DNA of 64,000 nucleotides from an uncultured Lachnospiraceae bacterium (GTDB lineage: Bacteria > Bacillota > Clostridia > Lachnospirales > Lachnospiraceae), in NCBI GenBank assembly GCA_949840915.1, contig CATKXY010000001.1:124001-188000 (forward strand). The letters are read 5' to 3'. The position numbers were made by a program, and so were the translations under genes. Under the pieces are notes generated by a model. It did not search any database and had not been told where the DNA came from. It was given only the letters and a program-made list of their open reading frames with translations. This document shows, one piece after another, positions 18,550 through 27,441 of this stretch. Positions within the stretch are counted from its first letter, which is position 1, and each line of letters starts with the position of its first letter.

Positions 18550-18578
18550 TTGACTTTTATTTCCTACTGTTTTAAACT
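18550..18578 (+). promoter_or_regulatory. htpG promoter
   Basis: TTGACT (18550-18555), 17 bases, TAAACT (18573-18578), starting eight bases after the CIRCE element. HrcA bound to CIRCE would overlap polymerase contacts upstream of -35. Confidence 0.65.
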
Positions 18579-18654
18579 TAAGGCTATCAGGATTTTATCA
18601 GGATAGTGTCATATTAAGGCAAGTGACAGAATAAAAGAAAGGGATGTGATTTAC

Positions 18655-20793
18655 ATGGCAGCAAAGAGTGGAAGCTTATCCATCAACAGTGAAAACATTT
18701 TTCCGATCATCAAGAAATGGTTGTATTCCGATCATGACATTTTTTACAGGGAGTTGATCTCAAACGGCTGTGACGCCGTGACCAAACTCAAGAAATTGGA
18801 CATGATGGGGGAGTACAGCCTGCCCGACGACTATAGGGCCAGAGTGGATGTGATCGTGGATCCCGAGCACAAAACGCTGACTTTCAGGGACAATGGTCTG
18901 GGAATGACTGCGGATGAGGTGGAGGAGTACATCAATCAGATCGCCTTCTCCGGCGCTGCGGATTTTATTGAGAAGTACAAGGACAAGAGTAACGCGGATC
19001 AGATCATCGGACATTTCGGTCTGGGCTTTTACTCTGCGTTTATGGTGGCGGATGAGGTGCATATTGATACGCTGTCTTATCAGGAGGGCGCAAAGGCCGT
19101 ACATTGGGAGTGTGACGGCGGCACGGAGTTTTCCATGGAGGATGGCGACAGGACAGAGGTGGGTACTTCCATCACGCTGTTTTTGAATGACGACTGTCTG
19201 GAGTTCTGCAATGAATACAGAGCCAGGGAGGTCATCAAAAAATACTGTTCCTTCATGCCCACGGAGATCTATCTCTCCAAGGCGGACACCAAAGAGACGC
19301 AGATCGTGAAGGAGTCCGAGAAGCAAGAGGACGATGTCGTACTTGAGGAGATCGTGCCCGAGAAAAAGGAACCCGAGAAAAAAGAGGCTGAGGAACAGGA
19401 TTCCGCAGAGCAGGAAGCGGAGGACAAGGAAGAGCCGGTAGAGGAAGAAAAGAAATATAAGATCCGGAAGCGCCCCGAGCTCATTAACGAGACTACGCCT
19501 CTTTGGACCAGACATCCCAATGAGTGCACGAAGGAGCAGTATCTGGAGTTTTACCGTAAGGTGTTTCAGGACTACAAGGAGCCTCTGTTCTGGATCCATC
19601 TGAACATGGATTATCCGTTTAATCTGAAGGGGATTCTGTATTTCCCCAAGATCAACATGGAGTATGAATCCATCGAGGGCACCATTAAATTATATAATAA
19701 TCAGGTGTTTATCGCAGATAATATCAAGGAGGTCATCCCGGAGTTCCTGATGCTGCTGAAGGGTGTGATCGATTGCCCGGATCTGCCCCTGAATGTGTCC
19801 AGAAGCGCTCTGCAGAACGACGGTTTTGTGAAGAAGATCGCGGAGTATATCTCCAAGAAGGTGGCGGATAAGCTCTCCGGCATGTGCAAGACCGAGAAGG
19901 AGGAATACGATAAGTATTGGGACGATATCAGCCCTTTCATCAAGTTCGGATGCTTAAAGGACGACAAGTTCTGTGAGAAGATGAACGATTATATTCTCTT
20001 TAAGAATCTGGAGGGTAAGTATCTGACTCTGCCGGAATGCCTGGAGACGAAACCCACGGATGCGGAGGCGGACGAGGGCAGTGCAGTGGATGAAAACGGC
20101 GAGAAGGTGGAGGCCGAAATCGTTACGGAGGAGTCTGATCCCGCGGCAGAGGAGACGGAGGAAGACAAGCCTGAGAAGATCGTCTACTATGTCACCGACG
20201 AGCAGCAGCAGAGCCAGTATATCAATATGTTCAAGGCTGCAAAGATGGACGCTGTGATCCTCACTCACAATATCGACCAGCCCTTCATCTCTCAGCTTGA
20301 GAATAAAAATGAGGGCGTGCGTTTCATGCGCATCGATTCCGACATGACGGATGCGCTCAAGTCCAAGACTTCCAAAAAGGCGCAGGAAGAGCTTGAGACC
20401 CAGACTGAGACTGTCTCCCGTATCATGAAGAAGGCTCTGAAGAACGATAAGATCACTGTCAGGGTGGAAAAGCTTAAGAATAAGAAAATATCCTCCGTCA
20501 TCACGCTGTCCGAGGAGACCAGGCGTATGCAGGATATGATGAAGATGTATTCTATGCCCGGTATGGACATGGGAGCGTTCGGCGGCGAGGGAGAGACGCT
20601 GATCCTCAATGCCAATCATCCGCTGGTGCAGTATGTTTTGGGACATGAGGAGGGTGAAAATACAGAGATGATCTGTGAACAGCTCTATGATCTGGCGAAG
20701 ATCCAGCATGCTCCCCTGTCTTCCGACGCCATGACAAGGTTTGTGGCCAGAACCAATGATATTATGATGCTGTTTGCAAAGCAGTCGGAATAG
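18655..20793 (+). CDS. htpG: Molecular chaperone HtpG (Hsp90) with acidic linkers
   Basis: 712 residues from the ATG at 18655 (MAAKSGSLSINSENIFPIIK); the GTG at 18646 used by the track is less typical. The GHKL ATPase domain has YRELISNGCDAVTKLKKL, DNGLGMTADEVEEYI and HFGLGFYSAFMVADEV; the middle domain has NVSRSALQNDGFVKKI. It is longer than the 620-640 residues usual for bacterial HtpG. The excess is a Glu/Lys-rich linker after the N-domain (about residues 220-275, EKKEPEKKEAEEQDSAEQEA) and a second acidic insert (about 465-510). This resembles the charged linker of eukaryotic Hsp90. A CIRCE element upstream predicts heat-shock control by HrcA. Confidence 0.96.
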   Translation: MAAKSGSLSINSENIFPIIKKWLYSDHDIFYRELISNGCDAVTKLKKLDMMGEYSLPDDYRARVDVIVDPEHKTLTFRDNGLGMTADEVEEYINQIAFSGAADFIEKYKDKSNADQIIGHFGLGFYSAFMVADEVHIDTLSYQEGAKAVHWECDGGTEFSMEDGDRTEVGTSITLFLNDDCLEFCNEYRAREVIKKYCSFMPTEIYLSKADTKETQIVKESEKQEDDVVLEEIVPEKKEPEKKEAEEQDSAEQEAEDKEEPVEEEKKYKIRKRPELINETTPLWTRHPNECTKEQYLEFYRKVFQDYKEPLFWIHLNMDYPFNLKGILYFPKINMEYESIEGTIKLYNNQVFIADNIKEVIPEFLMLLKGVIDCPDLPLNVSRSALQNDGFVKKIAEYISKKVADKLSGMCKTEKEEYDKYWDDISPFIKFGCLKDDKFCEKMNDYILFKNLEGKYLTLPECLETKPTDAEADEGSAVDENGEKVEAEIVTEESDPAAEETEEDKPEKIVYYVTDEQQQSQYINMFKAAKMDAVILTHNIDQPFISQLENKNEGVRFMRIDSDMTDALKSKTSKKAQEELETQTETVSRIMKKALKNDKITVRVEKLKNKKISSVITLSEETRRMQDMMKMYSMPGMDMGAFGGEGETLILNANHPLVQYVLGHEEGENTEMICEQLYDLAKIQHAPLSSDAMTRFVARTNDIMMLFAKQSE

Positions 20794-20844
20794 GAGTTTT
20801 TGCGGGCGGCACAAGGATACGGACGATAAAATAAACATAAAAAA

Positions 20845-20910
20845 CAGGAAGAATTGCAGTGCGGAAGTATGGTTTATCACGGGTGCGCGGAATTCTTCCT
20901 GATTTTTTTG
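20845..20910 (+). terminator. Intrinsic terminator of htpG
   Basis: An 11-base stem CAGGAAGAATT / AATTCTTCCTG with a large loop is followed by seven T residues. Confidence 0.85.
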
Positions 20911-20995
20911 TTTTTTCAAACAAAAATGCACAAAAATGCTGGAATTATTTTGAAATTGCAGTATAATTTGAATAAGAAATCAGATAAGGGGGCAA

Positions 20996-22210
20996 ATGCA
21001 AATGGCAAAAGAAATGATAGCAATGCTGCTTGCCGGAGGACAGGGTTCCAGACTCTATGCGCTGACCCAGAAACTGGCAAAACCTGCGGTTCCTTTCGGC
21101 GGGAAATATCGAATTATTGACTTTCCGTTGTCTAATTGTGTGAATTCCGGTATTGACACAGTGGGTATTTTGACACAGTACCAGCCTTTGGTGCTGAATG
21201 AGTATATCGGCAACGGACAGCCCTGGGATCTCGACCGACTGCACGGCGGTGTACATGTGCTGCCTCCCTACCAGTCCGCAAAAGGTTCCGACTGGTATAA
21301 GGGAACAGCTAACGCCATCTATCAGAATATTTCTTTCATAGAAAGATATCAGCCGCAGTATGTGATCATTCTCTCGGGAGACCAGATCTGTAAGCAGGAT
21401 TACAGCGACTTTCTCAAATTTCACAAGGAGAAGGGTGCGGAGTTTTCCGTGGCGGTCATGGAAGTGCCCTGGGACGAGGCTTCACGCTTTGGCCTGATGG
21501 TGGCGGACGAGAATGACAAGATCACGGAATTCCAGGAGAAGCCCAAGGAGCCCAAGTCCAATCTGGCATCCATGGGTATTTATATCTTTAATTGGGATGT
21601 GCTCAAGAAATATCTGGAGGAGGATGAGGCCAATCCCAATTCCTCCAATGATTTTGGAAATGATATTATTCCTAGTCTGCTCAGAGACGGAAGAGAGATG
21701 TACGCATATCATTTCAACGGTTACTGGAAGGATGTGGGAACGATATCCTCTCTCTGGGAGGCCAATATGGAGGTGCTGGATCCGGAGCACAGCGGTATCA
21801 ATCTCTTCGATGAGGACTGGAAGATCTACAGCCGCAACAGCGGTATGACCGGACACCGCATCGGCGAGGAGGCGGAGGTGATCGACTCCATGATCACAGA
21901 CGGATGCCGGATCGACGGCAGGGTGAAGCATTCCATTCTCTTTGCCGGCGTGAAGGTTGAGCCGGGCGCTGTGGTGGAGGATGCCGTGGTCATGGGCGGA
22001 ACGACCATCTGTGCAGGCGCCGTGGTGAAACACTGTATCGTGGCGGAGAATGTGACCATCGGGGAAGGCGCGGTGGTAGGAGCGGCACCCACCGATGAGG
22101 AGAAGGGCGTGGCGACCATCGGGCCTGATGTGACCGTGGGCAGAAACGCCAAGATCGGGCCTAAGGCTATGGTGGGAGAAACAGTGAAGGAGGGTGAAGA
22201 AGTATGTTAA
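20996..22210 (+). CDS. glgC: Glucose-1-phosphate adenylyltransferase, catalytic subunit
   Basis: Makes ADP-glucose for glycogen synthesis. 404 residues with the nucleotidyltransferase signature [20 protein letters not shown], the [20 protein letters not shown] region and a C-terminal left-handed beta-helix (hexapeptide repeats from about residue 300). An AAGGGGG ribosome site precedes two possible starts, 20996 and 21002 (MAKE); I keep the first. A TATAAT at 20962-20967 may be the promoter -10. Its stop overlaps the glgD start by seven bases, so the two subunits are coupled. Confidence 0.96.
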   Translation: MQMAKEMIAMLLAGGQGSRLYALTQKLAKPAVPFGGKYRIIDFPLSNCVNSGIDTVGILTQYQPLVLNEYIGNGQPWDLDRLHGGVHVLPPYQSAKGSDWYKGTANAIYQNISFIERYQPQYVIILSGDQICKQDYSDFLKFHKEKGAEFSVAVMEVPWDEASRFGLMVADENDKITEFQEKPKEPKSNLASMGIYIFNWDVLKKYLEEDEANPNSSNDFGNDIIPSLLRDGREMYAYHFNGYWKDVGTISSLWEANMEVLDPEHSGINLFDEDWKIYSRNSGMTGHRIGEEAEVIDSMITDGCRIDGRVKHSILFAGVKVEPGAVVEDAVVMGGTTICAGAVVKHCIVAENVTIGEGAVVGAAPTDEEKGVATIGPDVTVGRNAKIGPKAMVGETVKEGEEVC

Positions 22211-23346
22211 ATATGAATGCAGATGCACTTGGAATTATTTTTCCCAACAGCTATGACGCCATGGTTCCCGAGCTGGCGCGTGAGCGTTTGATGGCATCCA
22301 TCCCTTTTGCTGGACGTTACAGGATCATAGACTTTTTGCTTTCCAGTATGGTAAACGGAGGGATTGATAATATTTCAATGATCGTCAAGGAGAATTATCA
22401 CTCTCTGATGGATCATTTGGGAAGCGGACGTGAATGGGATCTTACCCGCAAGAACGGCGGCCTGAATCTGGTTCCGCCCTTTTCGAACCGGGAGACCAAG
22501 GTATACAGCGGGCGTGTGGAAGCGATATCCAGCATGATTCCTTTCCTGAAGAAGCAGAAGGAAAAATATGTGGTGATGTGCGATACCAATCTGGCTGTGA
22601 ACTTTGATTTTAAGGATTTGCTGAAAAAGCATATCGAGAGCGGTGCGGATATGACCATGGCATACACCAGAGAGGGTCTTCCCAAAGATCTGCTGGAGCT
22701 GGAGACCGATACCAGAAACCTTTACTATACCCTGAAGCTGAAGGATGACAGAGTGTCCGAGATCTGTGTCAACTCCAAGGATAAGGGGATTCAGAATCTG
22801 TCCATGAACATCTATGTGGTTGAGCGTGAGATGCTGATCGAGCAGATTTCGGAGGCTTATCTGAAGAGAGGTATCTTTTATGAGAGAGATATTCTCGCTC
22901 ATCAGCTTGATAAGCTGGATGTGAGAGGATATTGTTTTGAGGGGTATGTGGCCCGCATCATGGGAACCAGAAGCTACTTTGAGGAGAATATGAAGCTGCT
23001 GCAGGCGGAGAATCTGGACGCGCTCTTTGGTCCCAGCCCTGTCTACACCAAGATCCGCGACGACAATCCTACCCGTTACATGAACTGCTCCAAGGTAAAG
23101 CATATCATGGCGGCGGACGGCTGCGTCATTGAGGGTGAGGTGGAGAACAGTATTCTCTTCCGCGGCGTCAAGATCGGCAAGGGGGCAAAGGTGAAAAACT
23201 GTGTGCTCATGCAGGATACCGTGATCGGAGAAGGCGCAAGCGTGGAATATGTGATCACCGACAAACAGGTGTGCATCTCTGCAGACAAGGAAATGAAGGG
23301 AACAGACACCTTCCCTGTATATGTGGAGAAAAACAGAAAGGTATAG
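22204..23346 (+). CDS. glgD: GlgD, regulatory subunit of ADP-glucose pyrophosphorylase
   Basis: 380 residues, a paralogue of GlgC. It keeps the fold ([35 protein letters not shown] and a C-terminal beta-helix) but lacks the GGxGxRL substrate-binding loop; the N-terminus reads [11 protein letters not shown] instead. Firmicutes GlgD forms a heteromer with GlgC and changes its regulation. The ATG at 22204 has GGAGGGTG upstream and overlaps the glgC end. Confidence 0.95.
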   Translation: MLNMNADALGIIFPNSYDAMVPELARERLMASIPFAGRYRIIDFLLSSMVNGGIDNISMIVKENYHSLMDHLGSGREWDLTRKNGGLNLVPPFSNRETKVYSGRVEAISSMIPFLKKQKEKYVVMCDTNLAVNFDFKDLLKKHIESGADMTMAYTREGLPKDLLELETDTRNLYYTLKLKDDRVSEICVNSKDKGIQNLSMNIYVVEREMLIEQISEAYLKRGIFYERDILAHQLDKLDVRGYCFEGYVARIMGTRSYFEENMKLLQAENLDALFGPSPVYTKIRDDNPTRYMNCSKVKHIMAADGCVIEGEVENSILFRGVKIGKGAKVKNCVLMQDTVIGEGASVEYVITDKQVCISADKEMKGTDTFPVYVEKNRKV

Positions 23347-23389
23347 TTCGGGGTCTTGTTTAGAGAAGGATTGGGGACAGAAGAGTACT

Positions 23390-23417
23390 GCTGCGCAGAA
23401 GGCGCGCAGTCCTCTTC
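23390..23417 (+). terminator. Hairpin after glgD, possible weak terminator
   Basis: GAAGAG-t-ACTGC..GCGC pairs with GCGCGCAGT-c-CTCTTC. No clean T-run follows, so it may instead be an RNA processing or stability element between glgD and the DUF1905 gene. Confidence 0.4.
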
Positions 23418-23472
23418 CTGACTTTGGCATTTCCCTTTCGGAATTATGGCCCGCCAAAAAAGGAGAAATCAA

Positions 23473-23757
23473 ATGGACGGTAAGGTATACCAATTCAAAG
23501 CAAGGATTCATCTCATTCCCCAAAAGGGAGGAGCCTATATTGAGTTTCCATATGATATCCGCAAAGAATTCGGAAGGGGAAGAGTGAAAGTCCATGTAAC
23601 TTTTGACGGGATTCCATATGATGGAAGTATTGTAAATATGGGAGTAAAAAATTCCGACGGAAGTATCTGCTATATCATTGGAATGTTAAAATCAATCCGT
23701 GAACGGCTCGGCAAGTCCGAGGGGGATGAAGTTGAAGTAACCGTTTGCGAACAGTAA
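23473..23757 (+). CDS. DUF1905 domain protein
   Basis: 94 residues from the ATG at 23473, supported by AAAGGAGAAATCAA upstream; the longer track ORF from 23446 lacks a ribosome site. The whole protein matches the DUF1905 pattern: FKARIHLIPQKGGAYIEFPY, DIRKEFGRGRVKVHVTFDG, PYDGSIVNMG and an IRERLGKSEGDEVEVTV end. This is a small beta-barrel family of unknown function, often paired with YdeI-like domains. Here it stands alone between glgD and the acetyltransferase. Confidence 0.85.
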   Translation: MDGKVYQFKARIHLIPQKGGAYIEFPYDIRKEFGRGRVKVHVTFDGIPYDGSIVNMGVKNSDGSICYIIGMLKSIRERLGKSEGDEVEVTVCEQ

Positions 23758-23820
23758 CTTCCCGTCTGCCGGAGGGAGACGGATAAGCAGCGTAAAAAAA
23801 CAGAAGGGTAGGAAGAAGGA

Positions 23821-24432
23821 ATGAGTGAGATGAAGGAGAAGATGCATACAGGAGAGTTGTATCTTCCGGGGGATGAGGAGATCATGCGGGAGCAGGTGGT
23901 CTATCAGGATAAACTGTGCGAGTACAATCTGACGAAGCCGTCGGAGACTCAAAAGAGAGCAGCCATGCTGAAGGAAATGCTGGGTGACTGCGGGGAGGGC
24001 GTATACATTGAGGCTCCGTTCTATGCAAATTTCGGCGGTCACCATTGCCATTTCGGTAAAATGGTCTACGCCAATTATCATTTGACCTGCGTGGACGACA
24101 CGCATATTTATGTGGGCGATTACACGATGTTCGGGCCGAATGTGACGATTGCCACTGCGGGGCATCCCATTCTGCCCGAGCTTCGCGAGCAGGTTTATCA
24201 ATATAATATGCCTGTCCGCATCGGGCGAAACTGCTGGATCGGTGCGGGCGCGGTGATACTGCCGGGCGTTACCATCGGGGACAACACTGTGATCGGCGCG
24301 GGAAGTATCGTGACAAAGGATATTCCGGCAAATGTGGTGGCGGTGGGGAATCCCTGCAAAGTCCTGCGGGAGATCAATGAGCATGATAAAAAGTATTATT
24401 TTAAAGACAGAGAAATTCCGCGGCAGAGTTAA
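23821..24432 (+). CDS. Sugar O-acetyltransferase (Maa/LacA type)
   Basis: 203 residues of the left-handed beta-helix hexapeptide family. The N-terminal helical part MHTGELYLPGDEEIMREQVV is the maltose/galactoside acetyltransferase domain. The beta-helix has ANFGGHHCHFGKMVYANYHL, ATAGHPILPELRE with the catalytic His, and IGRNCWIGAGAVILPGVTIG, ending VVAVGNPCKVLRE. It should transfer acetyl from acetyl-CoA to a sugar hydroxyl; the acceptor is not determinable. It begins after an AGGAAGGA-type ribosome site. Confidence 0.93.
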   Translation: MSEMKEKMHTGELYLPGDEEIMREQVVYQDKLCEYNLTKPSETQKRAAMLKEMLGDCGEGVYIEAPFYANFGGHHCHFGKMVYANYHLTCVDDTHIYVGDYTMFGPNVTIATAGHPILPELREQVYQYNMPVRIGRNCWIGAGAVILPGVTIGDNTVIGAGSIVTKDIPANVVAVGNPCKVLREINEHDKKYYFKDREIPRQS

Positions 24433-24464
24433 GGCGACAGAATCTAGGAGAAATTCTGTCGCCT
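24432..24464. terminator. Bidirectional hairpin between convergent genes
   Basis: A 12-base perfect stem AGGCGACAGAAT / ATTCTGTCGCCT overlaps the acetyltransferase stop codon and precedes the convergent dehydrogenase gene. T-runs are short. Confidence 0.7.
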
Positions 24465-24477
24465 GATTCGACGTCCG

Positions 24478-26094
24478 TCAGGCCGTGTATTTTTCGAGCG
24501 TGGTCCGCACTGCTCCGGGACAGGCGGTAAGCTCCGTGAAATATTGTTTTACTTTTCCGGCGAGACCGGCTTCATGCAGATCGATGCCGAAAAGCTTCTC
24601 GTTGGAGAGCAGTCCGTCCAGCCGGCTCAGATCCTTTGCAGAGCCGTCCAGGCAATAGTCTGCCAGCAGGGGGGAGACGGTCCCCAAAACGGGATCGGGA
24701 CTGGGGGTGAAGGGGTTCCCTTCGTCGTCGATGCCCATGAGATAGCGCAGCCAGCCCGCAAATACCAGAGGAATCAGGGTGAGACTGGAGAGCTGCAGAT
24801 CTGTGCGTTTCCTGTAAGCCTTGACGGTCTCGCCGAAACGGACGGAGAGCTTTTGGGAGGTGTCCGTGGCGATGCGCTGGGGGGAATCCGGCATGAAGGG
24901 ATTGGGAAAACGCTCTTGCAGCACAGTGTCCAGAAACGCTTTGGGCTCCATGATTCCCGGATGAACCACCACCGGAAGCCCCTCTGTGTAGCCAAGGCCC
25001 TCCACCAGCTTCAGCAGGGCGGGATCCTTCATTTCTTCCGCGATGGAGGTGTAACCCAGGAGGCAGCCGAAAATGGCCAGCGCTGTGTGCAGAGGATTGA
25101 GGCAGGTACAGACCTTCATTTTTTCGACCTTCTCCACTGTCTCCCGGTCCGTAAAGAGAATGCCTGCGTGCTCCAGGGGCGGCCTGCCGCCCGGAAAAGA
25201 GTCTTCGATTACCAGATACTCACATTTTTCCGCATTCACAAAGGGCGCCACATAACTCTTTTTTGCGGTGGTGACGGGAGATAAGTCTTCCAGGCCGTCT
25301 CTCGAAAGCAGTTCCTCCACCCTGGGATCGGGTCTGGGTGTAATCTTGTCGATCATGGTCAGGGGGAAGGCAATACGGGACGGATCTTTGACATAGTCTG
25401 TAAAGGCTTCTCCGGCAAGCCCGGAACGGCTCCAGTTTTCGGCAAAGGAGAGCATGGCTGCTCTGAGCAGATCGCCATTGTGGGAGCAGTTGTCCATACT
25501 CACCATGGACAAGGGGAAGCCCCCGCACAGAAACCGGTGATGGAGTAGAGCGGCTATTTTACCCAGATAGCTGGAGGGATGCCGGGGACCCGCGGCGAAA
25601 TCCGCGGCGATGGCAGGGAGTAGCGTTCCGTCCGCAGACGTGGTGGCATAGCCTTTTTCTGTGATTGTGAAGCTGGCAAGCTGCAGGGACGGGCTTGCAA
25701 AAATTTCTTTCAGCCGCAGATACTGATTCTCGTTTTCACTGTCCAGAATCAGAGATTCCATAATACTTGCGATCACGGTTTTTTCTATAGAAAAGTCAGG
25801 GTTCAGCGTGGCGAGGATCGTCAGATTGTCATGGGGCAGGCTGGATTTTTCGATGATTTCATAGTCATAGCCCTCCGCGGCTATGAGCCCGGTGTCCATT
25901 TTCCCGGCATCCAGAAGCTTTTGAACCGCATGTGCCTGATAGGCCTTGAAGAGGTTGCCGGGTCCAAAGTGGATCCAGCGGGGATTGAGCAGGGTGTTCT
26001 GCCTTACCTTTTCATAGTCAAAAGCGGGCAATGTGTAGCCTGCTTTTAGATAGGCCTCCCGGTCTTTTGTGATTCCTTCCAATGATAACTGCAT
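24478..26094 (-). CDS. Mannitol dehydrogenase family protein, fructuronate reductase-like
   Basis: 538 residues of the long-chain polyol dehydrogenase family, which reduces fructuronate/tagaturonate or oxidises mannitol/mannonate with NAD(P). Landmarks: WIHFGPGNLFKAYQAHAVQ (Rossmann loop GPGN), SFTITEKGY, FPLSMVSMDNCSHNGD, the catalytic segment FPLTMIDKITPRPD with Lys, and the NPLHTALAIFG helix. A role in hexuronate catabolism (UxuB-like) fits best, but no uxuA or kdg gene is nearby. An AAGGAGGCAGC ribosome site precedes the ATG at 26094. A perfect AAATCGCGATTT palindrome lies upstream. Confidence 0.88.
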   Translation of the reverse strand: MQLSLEGITKDREAYLKAGYTLPAFDYEKVRQNTLLNPRWIHFGPGNLFKAYQAHAVQKLLDAGKMDTGLIAAEGYDYEIIEKSSLPHDNLTILATLNPDFSIEKTVIASIMESLILDSENENQYLRLKEIFASPSLQLASFTITEKGYATTSADGTLLPAIAADFAAGPRHPSSYLGKIAALLHHRFLCGGFPLSMVSMDNCSHNGDLLRAAMLSFAENWSRSGLAGEAFTDYVKDPSRIAFPLTMIDKITPRPDPRVEELLSRDGLEDLSPVTTAKKSYVAPFVNAEKCEYLVIEDSFPGGRPPLEHAGILFTDRETVEKVEKMKVCTCLNPLHTALAIFGCLLGYTSIAEEMKDPALLKLVEGLGYTEGLPVVVHPGIMEPKAFLDTVLQERFPNPFMPDSPQRIATDTSQKLSVRFGETVKAYRKRTDLQLSSLTLIPLVFAGWLRYLMGIDDEGNPFTPSPDPVLGTVSPLLADYCLDGSAKDLSRLDGLLSNEKLFGIDLHEAGLAGKVKQYFTELTACPGAVRTTLEKYTA

Positions 26095-26137
26095 GACGCT
26101 GCCTCCTTATTTTGCAAGAATGTCGATCGCTGCCGTG

Positions 26138-26149
26138 AAATCGCGATTT
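26138..26149. promoter_or_regulatory. Palindrome upstream of the dehydrogenase gene
   Basis: AAATCGCGATTT, a perfect 12-base palindrome about 44 bases ahead of the minus-strand ATG. Its position suits a repressor or activator site for the sugar-acid dehydrogenase. No regulator is identified. Confidence 0.35.
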
Positions 26150-26224
26150 GATATAAATGGGTCTGTTCATCAGTATACCCGTGCTGCGGGGGAACTTATA
26201 CGCAAATAAATCATCCCCGGCCCT

Positions 26225-26251
26225 TTAGCCGGACGTCGCCTTTGCCGATAT
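26225..26251 (+). promoter_or_regulatory. SigD (FliA)-type promoter candidate
   Basis: GCCGATAT at 26244-26251 is an exact match to the SigD -10 consensus. Fifteen bases upstream the -35 position reads TTAG, a partial match to TAAA. The downstream gene is FliD-like, which supports flagellar control. Confidence 0.55.
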
Positions 26252-26338
26252 AAAGAATGAAATAAGATATAAATTCAGGAGGGCATGGATGCCCGGGGTC
26301 TCAGACAGCCTGACGGCTGCATTACAAGGAGGTTAAAT

Positions 26339-27160
26339 ATGAATATTAATATGAGACAGAATTATTCCTATCTATTTTCTTCCATGAACACTTTTGGCGG
26401 CAATTCAGGCGGGTATTCAGGTATGGCGGGTCTGTTCGGCGATTATGCCAGCATCAAGAACGGAAGCTACGGCAAACTGATGAAGGCGTACTATACTGCG
26501 GACAAGAGTGAGAGCGCAGATAAGACCAGGAAGAGCAATCACAGCAATATCATCGACGAGCTCACCAGACCCGGCAGCACACTGACCAGGAAGACAGTGA
26601 CCAAGGAAGACAGAGCAAAGCTGAACAAGGTGGAGACTGCTGCGGACGCTCTGAAGAATTCCGCTGATGCACTGGTCACCACGGGCAGCAGATCCGTGTT
26701 CCGTGAAAAGGAGATCACTTCCAAAGACGGGAACGGCGTGGAGTCCACCGCCAAAGGCTATGATACCGACGCAATCTACAATGCAGTGAACAAATATGTG
26801 ACCGATTACAATTCGGTGCTCACCTCTGTGAAGGATGCGGACAATGCCAATGTGAACAATCGCAGCGCCGGCATGATAAACAACACCGCGGCCAATGAGA
26901 AGTCTCTGAATAAGATCGGAATCTCGATCAATACGGACGGAACCCTGGCTCTGAATAAGGACACGTTCCTGAAATCGGATATGGGCAGCGTAAAGAGCCT
27001 TTTCAACGGCAATGGTTCCTATGGATATCGCGTTTCCGCACAGGCGTCCATGATTGATTACGCAGCCGGCAGAGAGGCATCCAAGACAAACACCTACACT
27101 GTGGGCGGCACATACAATACGGCTTTCAACAGCGGAAATATCTATAACAATTATTTTTAA
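26339..27160 (+). CDS. FliD-like (flagellar cap-related) short protein
   Basis: 273 residues from the ATG at 26339, preceded by AAGGAGGTTAAAT; the track start at 26285 is rejected. The N-terminal third is Gly/Ser/Asn-rich. The C-terminal part matches the FliD cap domain pattern: LKNSADALVT, YNAVNKYVTDYNSVLTSVKD, LNKIGISINTDGTLALNKD and KSLFNGNGSYGYRV. It lacks most of the body of a full FliD (usually above 450 residues) and is not beside other flagellar genes, so it may be an accessory filament-associated protein. The SigD-type promoter upstream supports membership of the motility regulon. Confidence 0.75.
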   Translation: MNINMRQNYSYLFSSMNTFGGNSGGYSGMAGLFGDYASIKNGSYGKLMKAYYTADKSESADKTRKSNHSNIIDELTRPGSTLTRKTVTKEDRAKLNKVETAADALKNSADALVTTGSRSVFREKEITSKDGNGVESTAKGYDTDAIYNAVNKYVTDYNSVLTSVKDADNANVNNRSAGMINNTAANEKSLNKIGISINTDGTLALNKDTFLKSDMGSVKSLFNGNGSYGYRVSAQASMIDYAAGREASKTNTYTVGGTYNTAFNSGNIYNNYF

Positions 27161-27171
27161 GGCTGCAGTCA

Positions 27172-27210
27172 ACCCGGGGAAGCACATTCCCCGGGTCTTG
27201 TTTTATTTTT
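27172..27210 (+). terminator. Intrinsic terminator after the FliD-like gene
   Basis: Stem ACCCGGGGA / TCCCCGGGT with loop AGCACAT, followed by CTTGTTTTATTTTTT. Confidence 0.9.
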
Positions 27211-27231
27211 TAAAAAATTTGAAGAATTCTA

Positions 27232-27260
27232 TTGACATTATGTAAAAGACCAGTTATAAT
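27232..27260 (+). promoter_or_regulatory. Consensus promoter of tRNA-Leu
   Basis: A perfect TTGACA (27232-27237), 17 bases, and a perfect TATAAT (27255-27260), placing the start site a few bases before the tRNA. Confidence 0.93.
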
Positions 27261-27271
27261 AACTTTTGTTC

Positions 27272-27355
27272 GCAGGAATGGCGGAATTGGCAGACGCGCA
27301 CGGTTCAGGTCCGTGTGGTAGCAATACCATGAGAGTTCAAGTCTCTTTTCCTGCA
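27272..27355 (+). tRNA. tRNA-Leu (anticodon CAG)
   Basis: An 84-base class II tRNA. The acceptor stem is GCAGGAA / TTCCTGC with discriminator A, and the D-arm is GGCGGAATTGGCAGACGCGC. The anticodon stem CACGG / CCGTG has the loop TTCAGGT, giving anticodon CAG for CUG codons. A long variable arm (TGGTAGCAATACCA) is typical of leucine tRNAs, and the T-loop reads GTTCAAGTC. CCA is not encoded. It is a solitary gene with its own promoter and terminator. Confidence 0.97.
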
Positions 27356-27356
27356 T

Positions 27357-27392
27357 AAAGAGTGTTAGGGTATGCCTGACACTCTTTTTTTA
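27357..27392 (+). terminator. Terminator of tRNA-Leu
   Basis: Stem AAAGAGTGTTAGG / CCTGACACTCTTT with a short loop and a following T-run, directly after the tRNA. Confidence 0.9.
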
Positions 27393-27441
27393 ACATAAAG
27401 GATAAACGGATTTTTAATAGATTTCTATCGGGAGGATACCC

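Noticed and set aside
18646-18654. GTG start for htpG
   Set aside because: The ATG nine bases later gives the family-typical MAAKSGSLSINSEN start; the GTG would sit only a few bases from the ribosome site.
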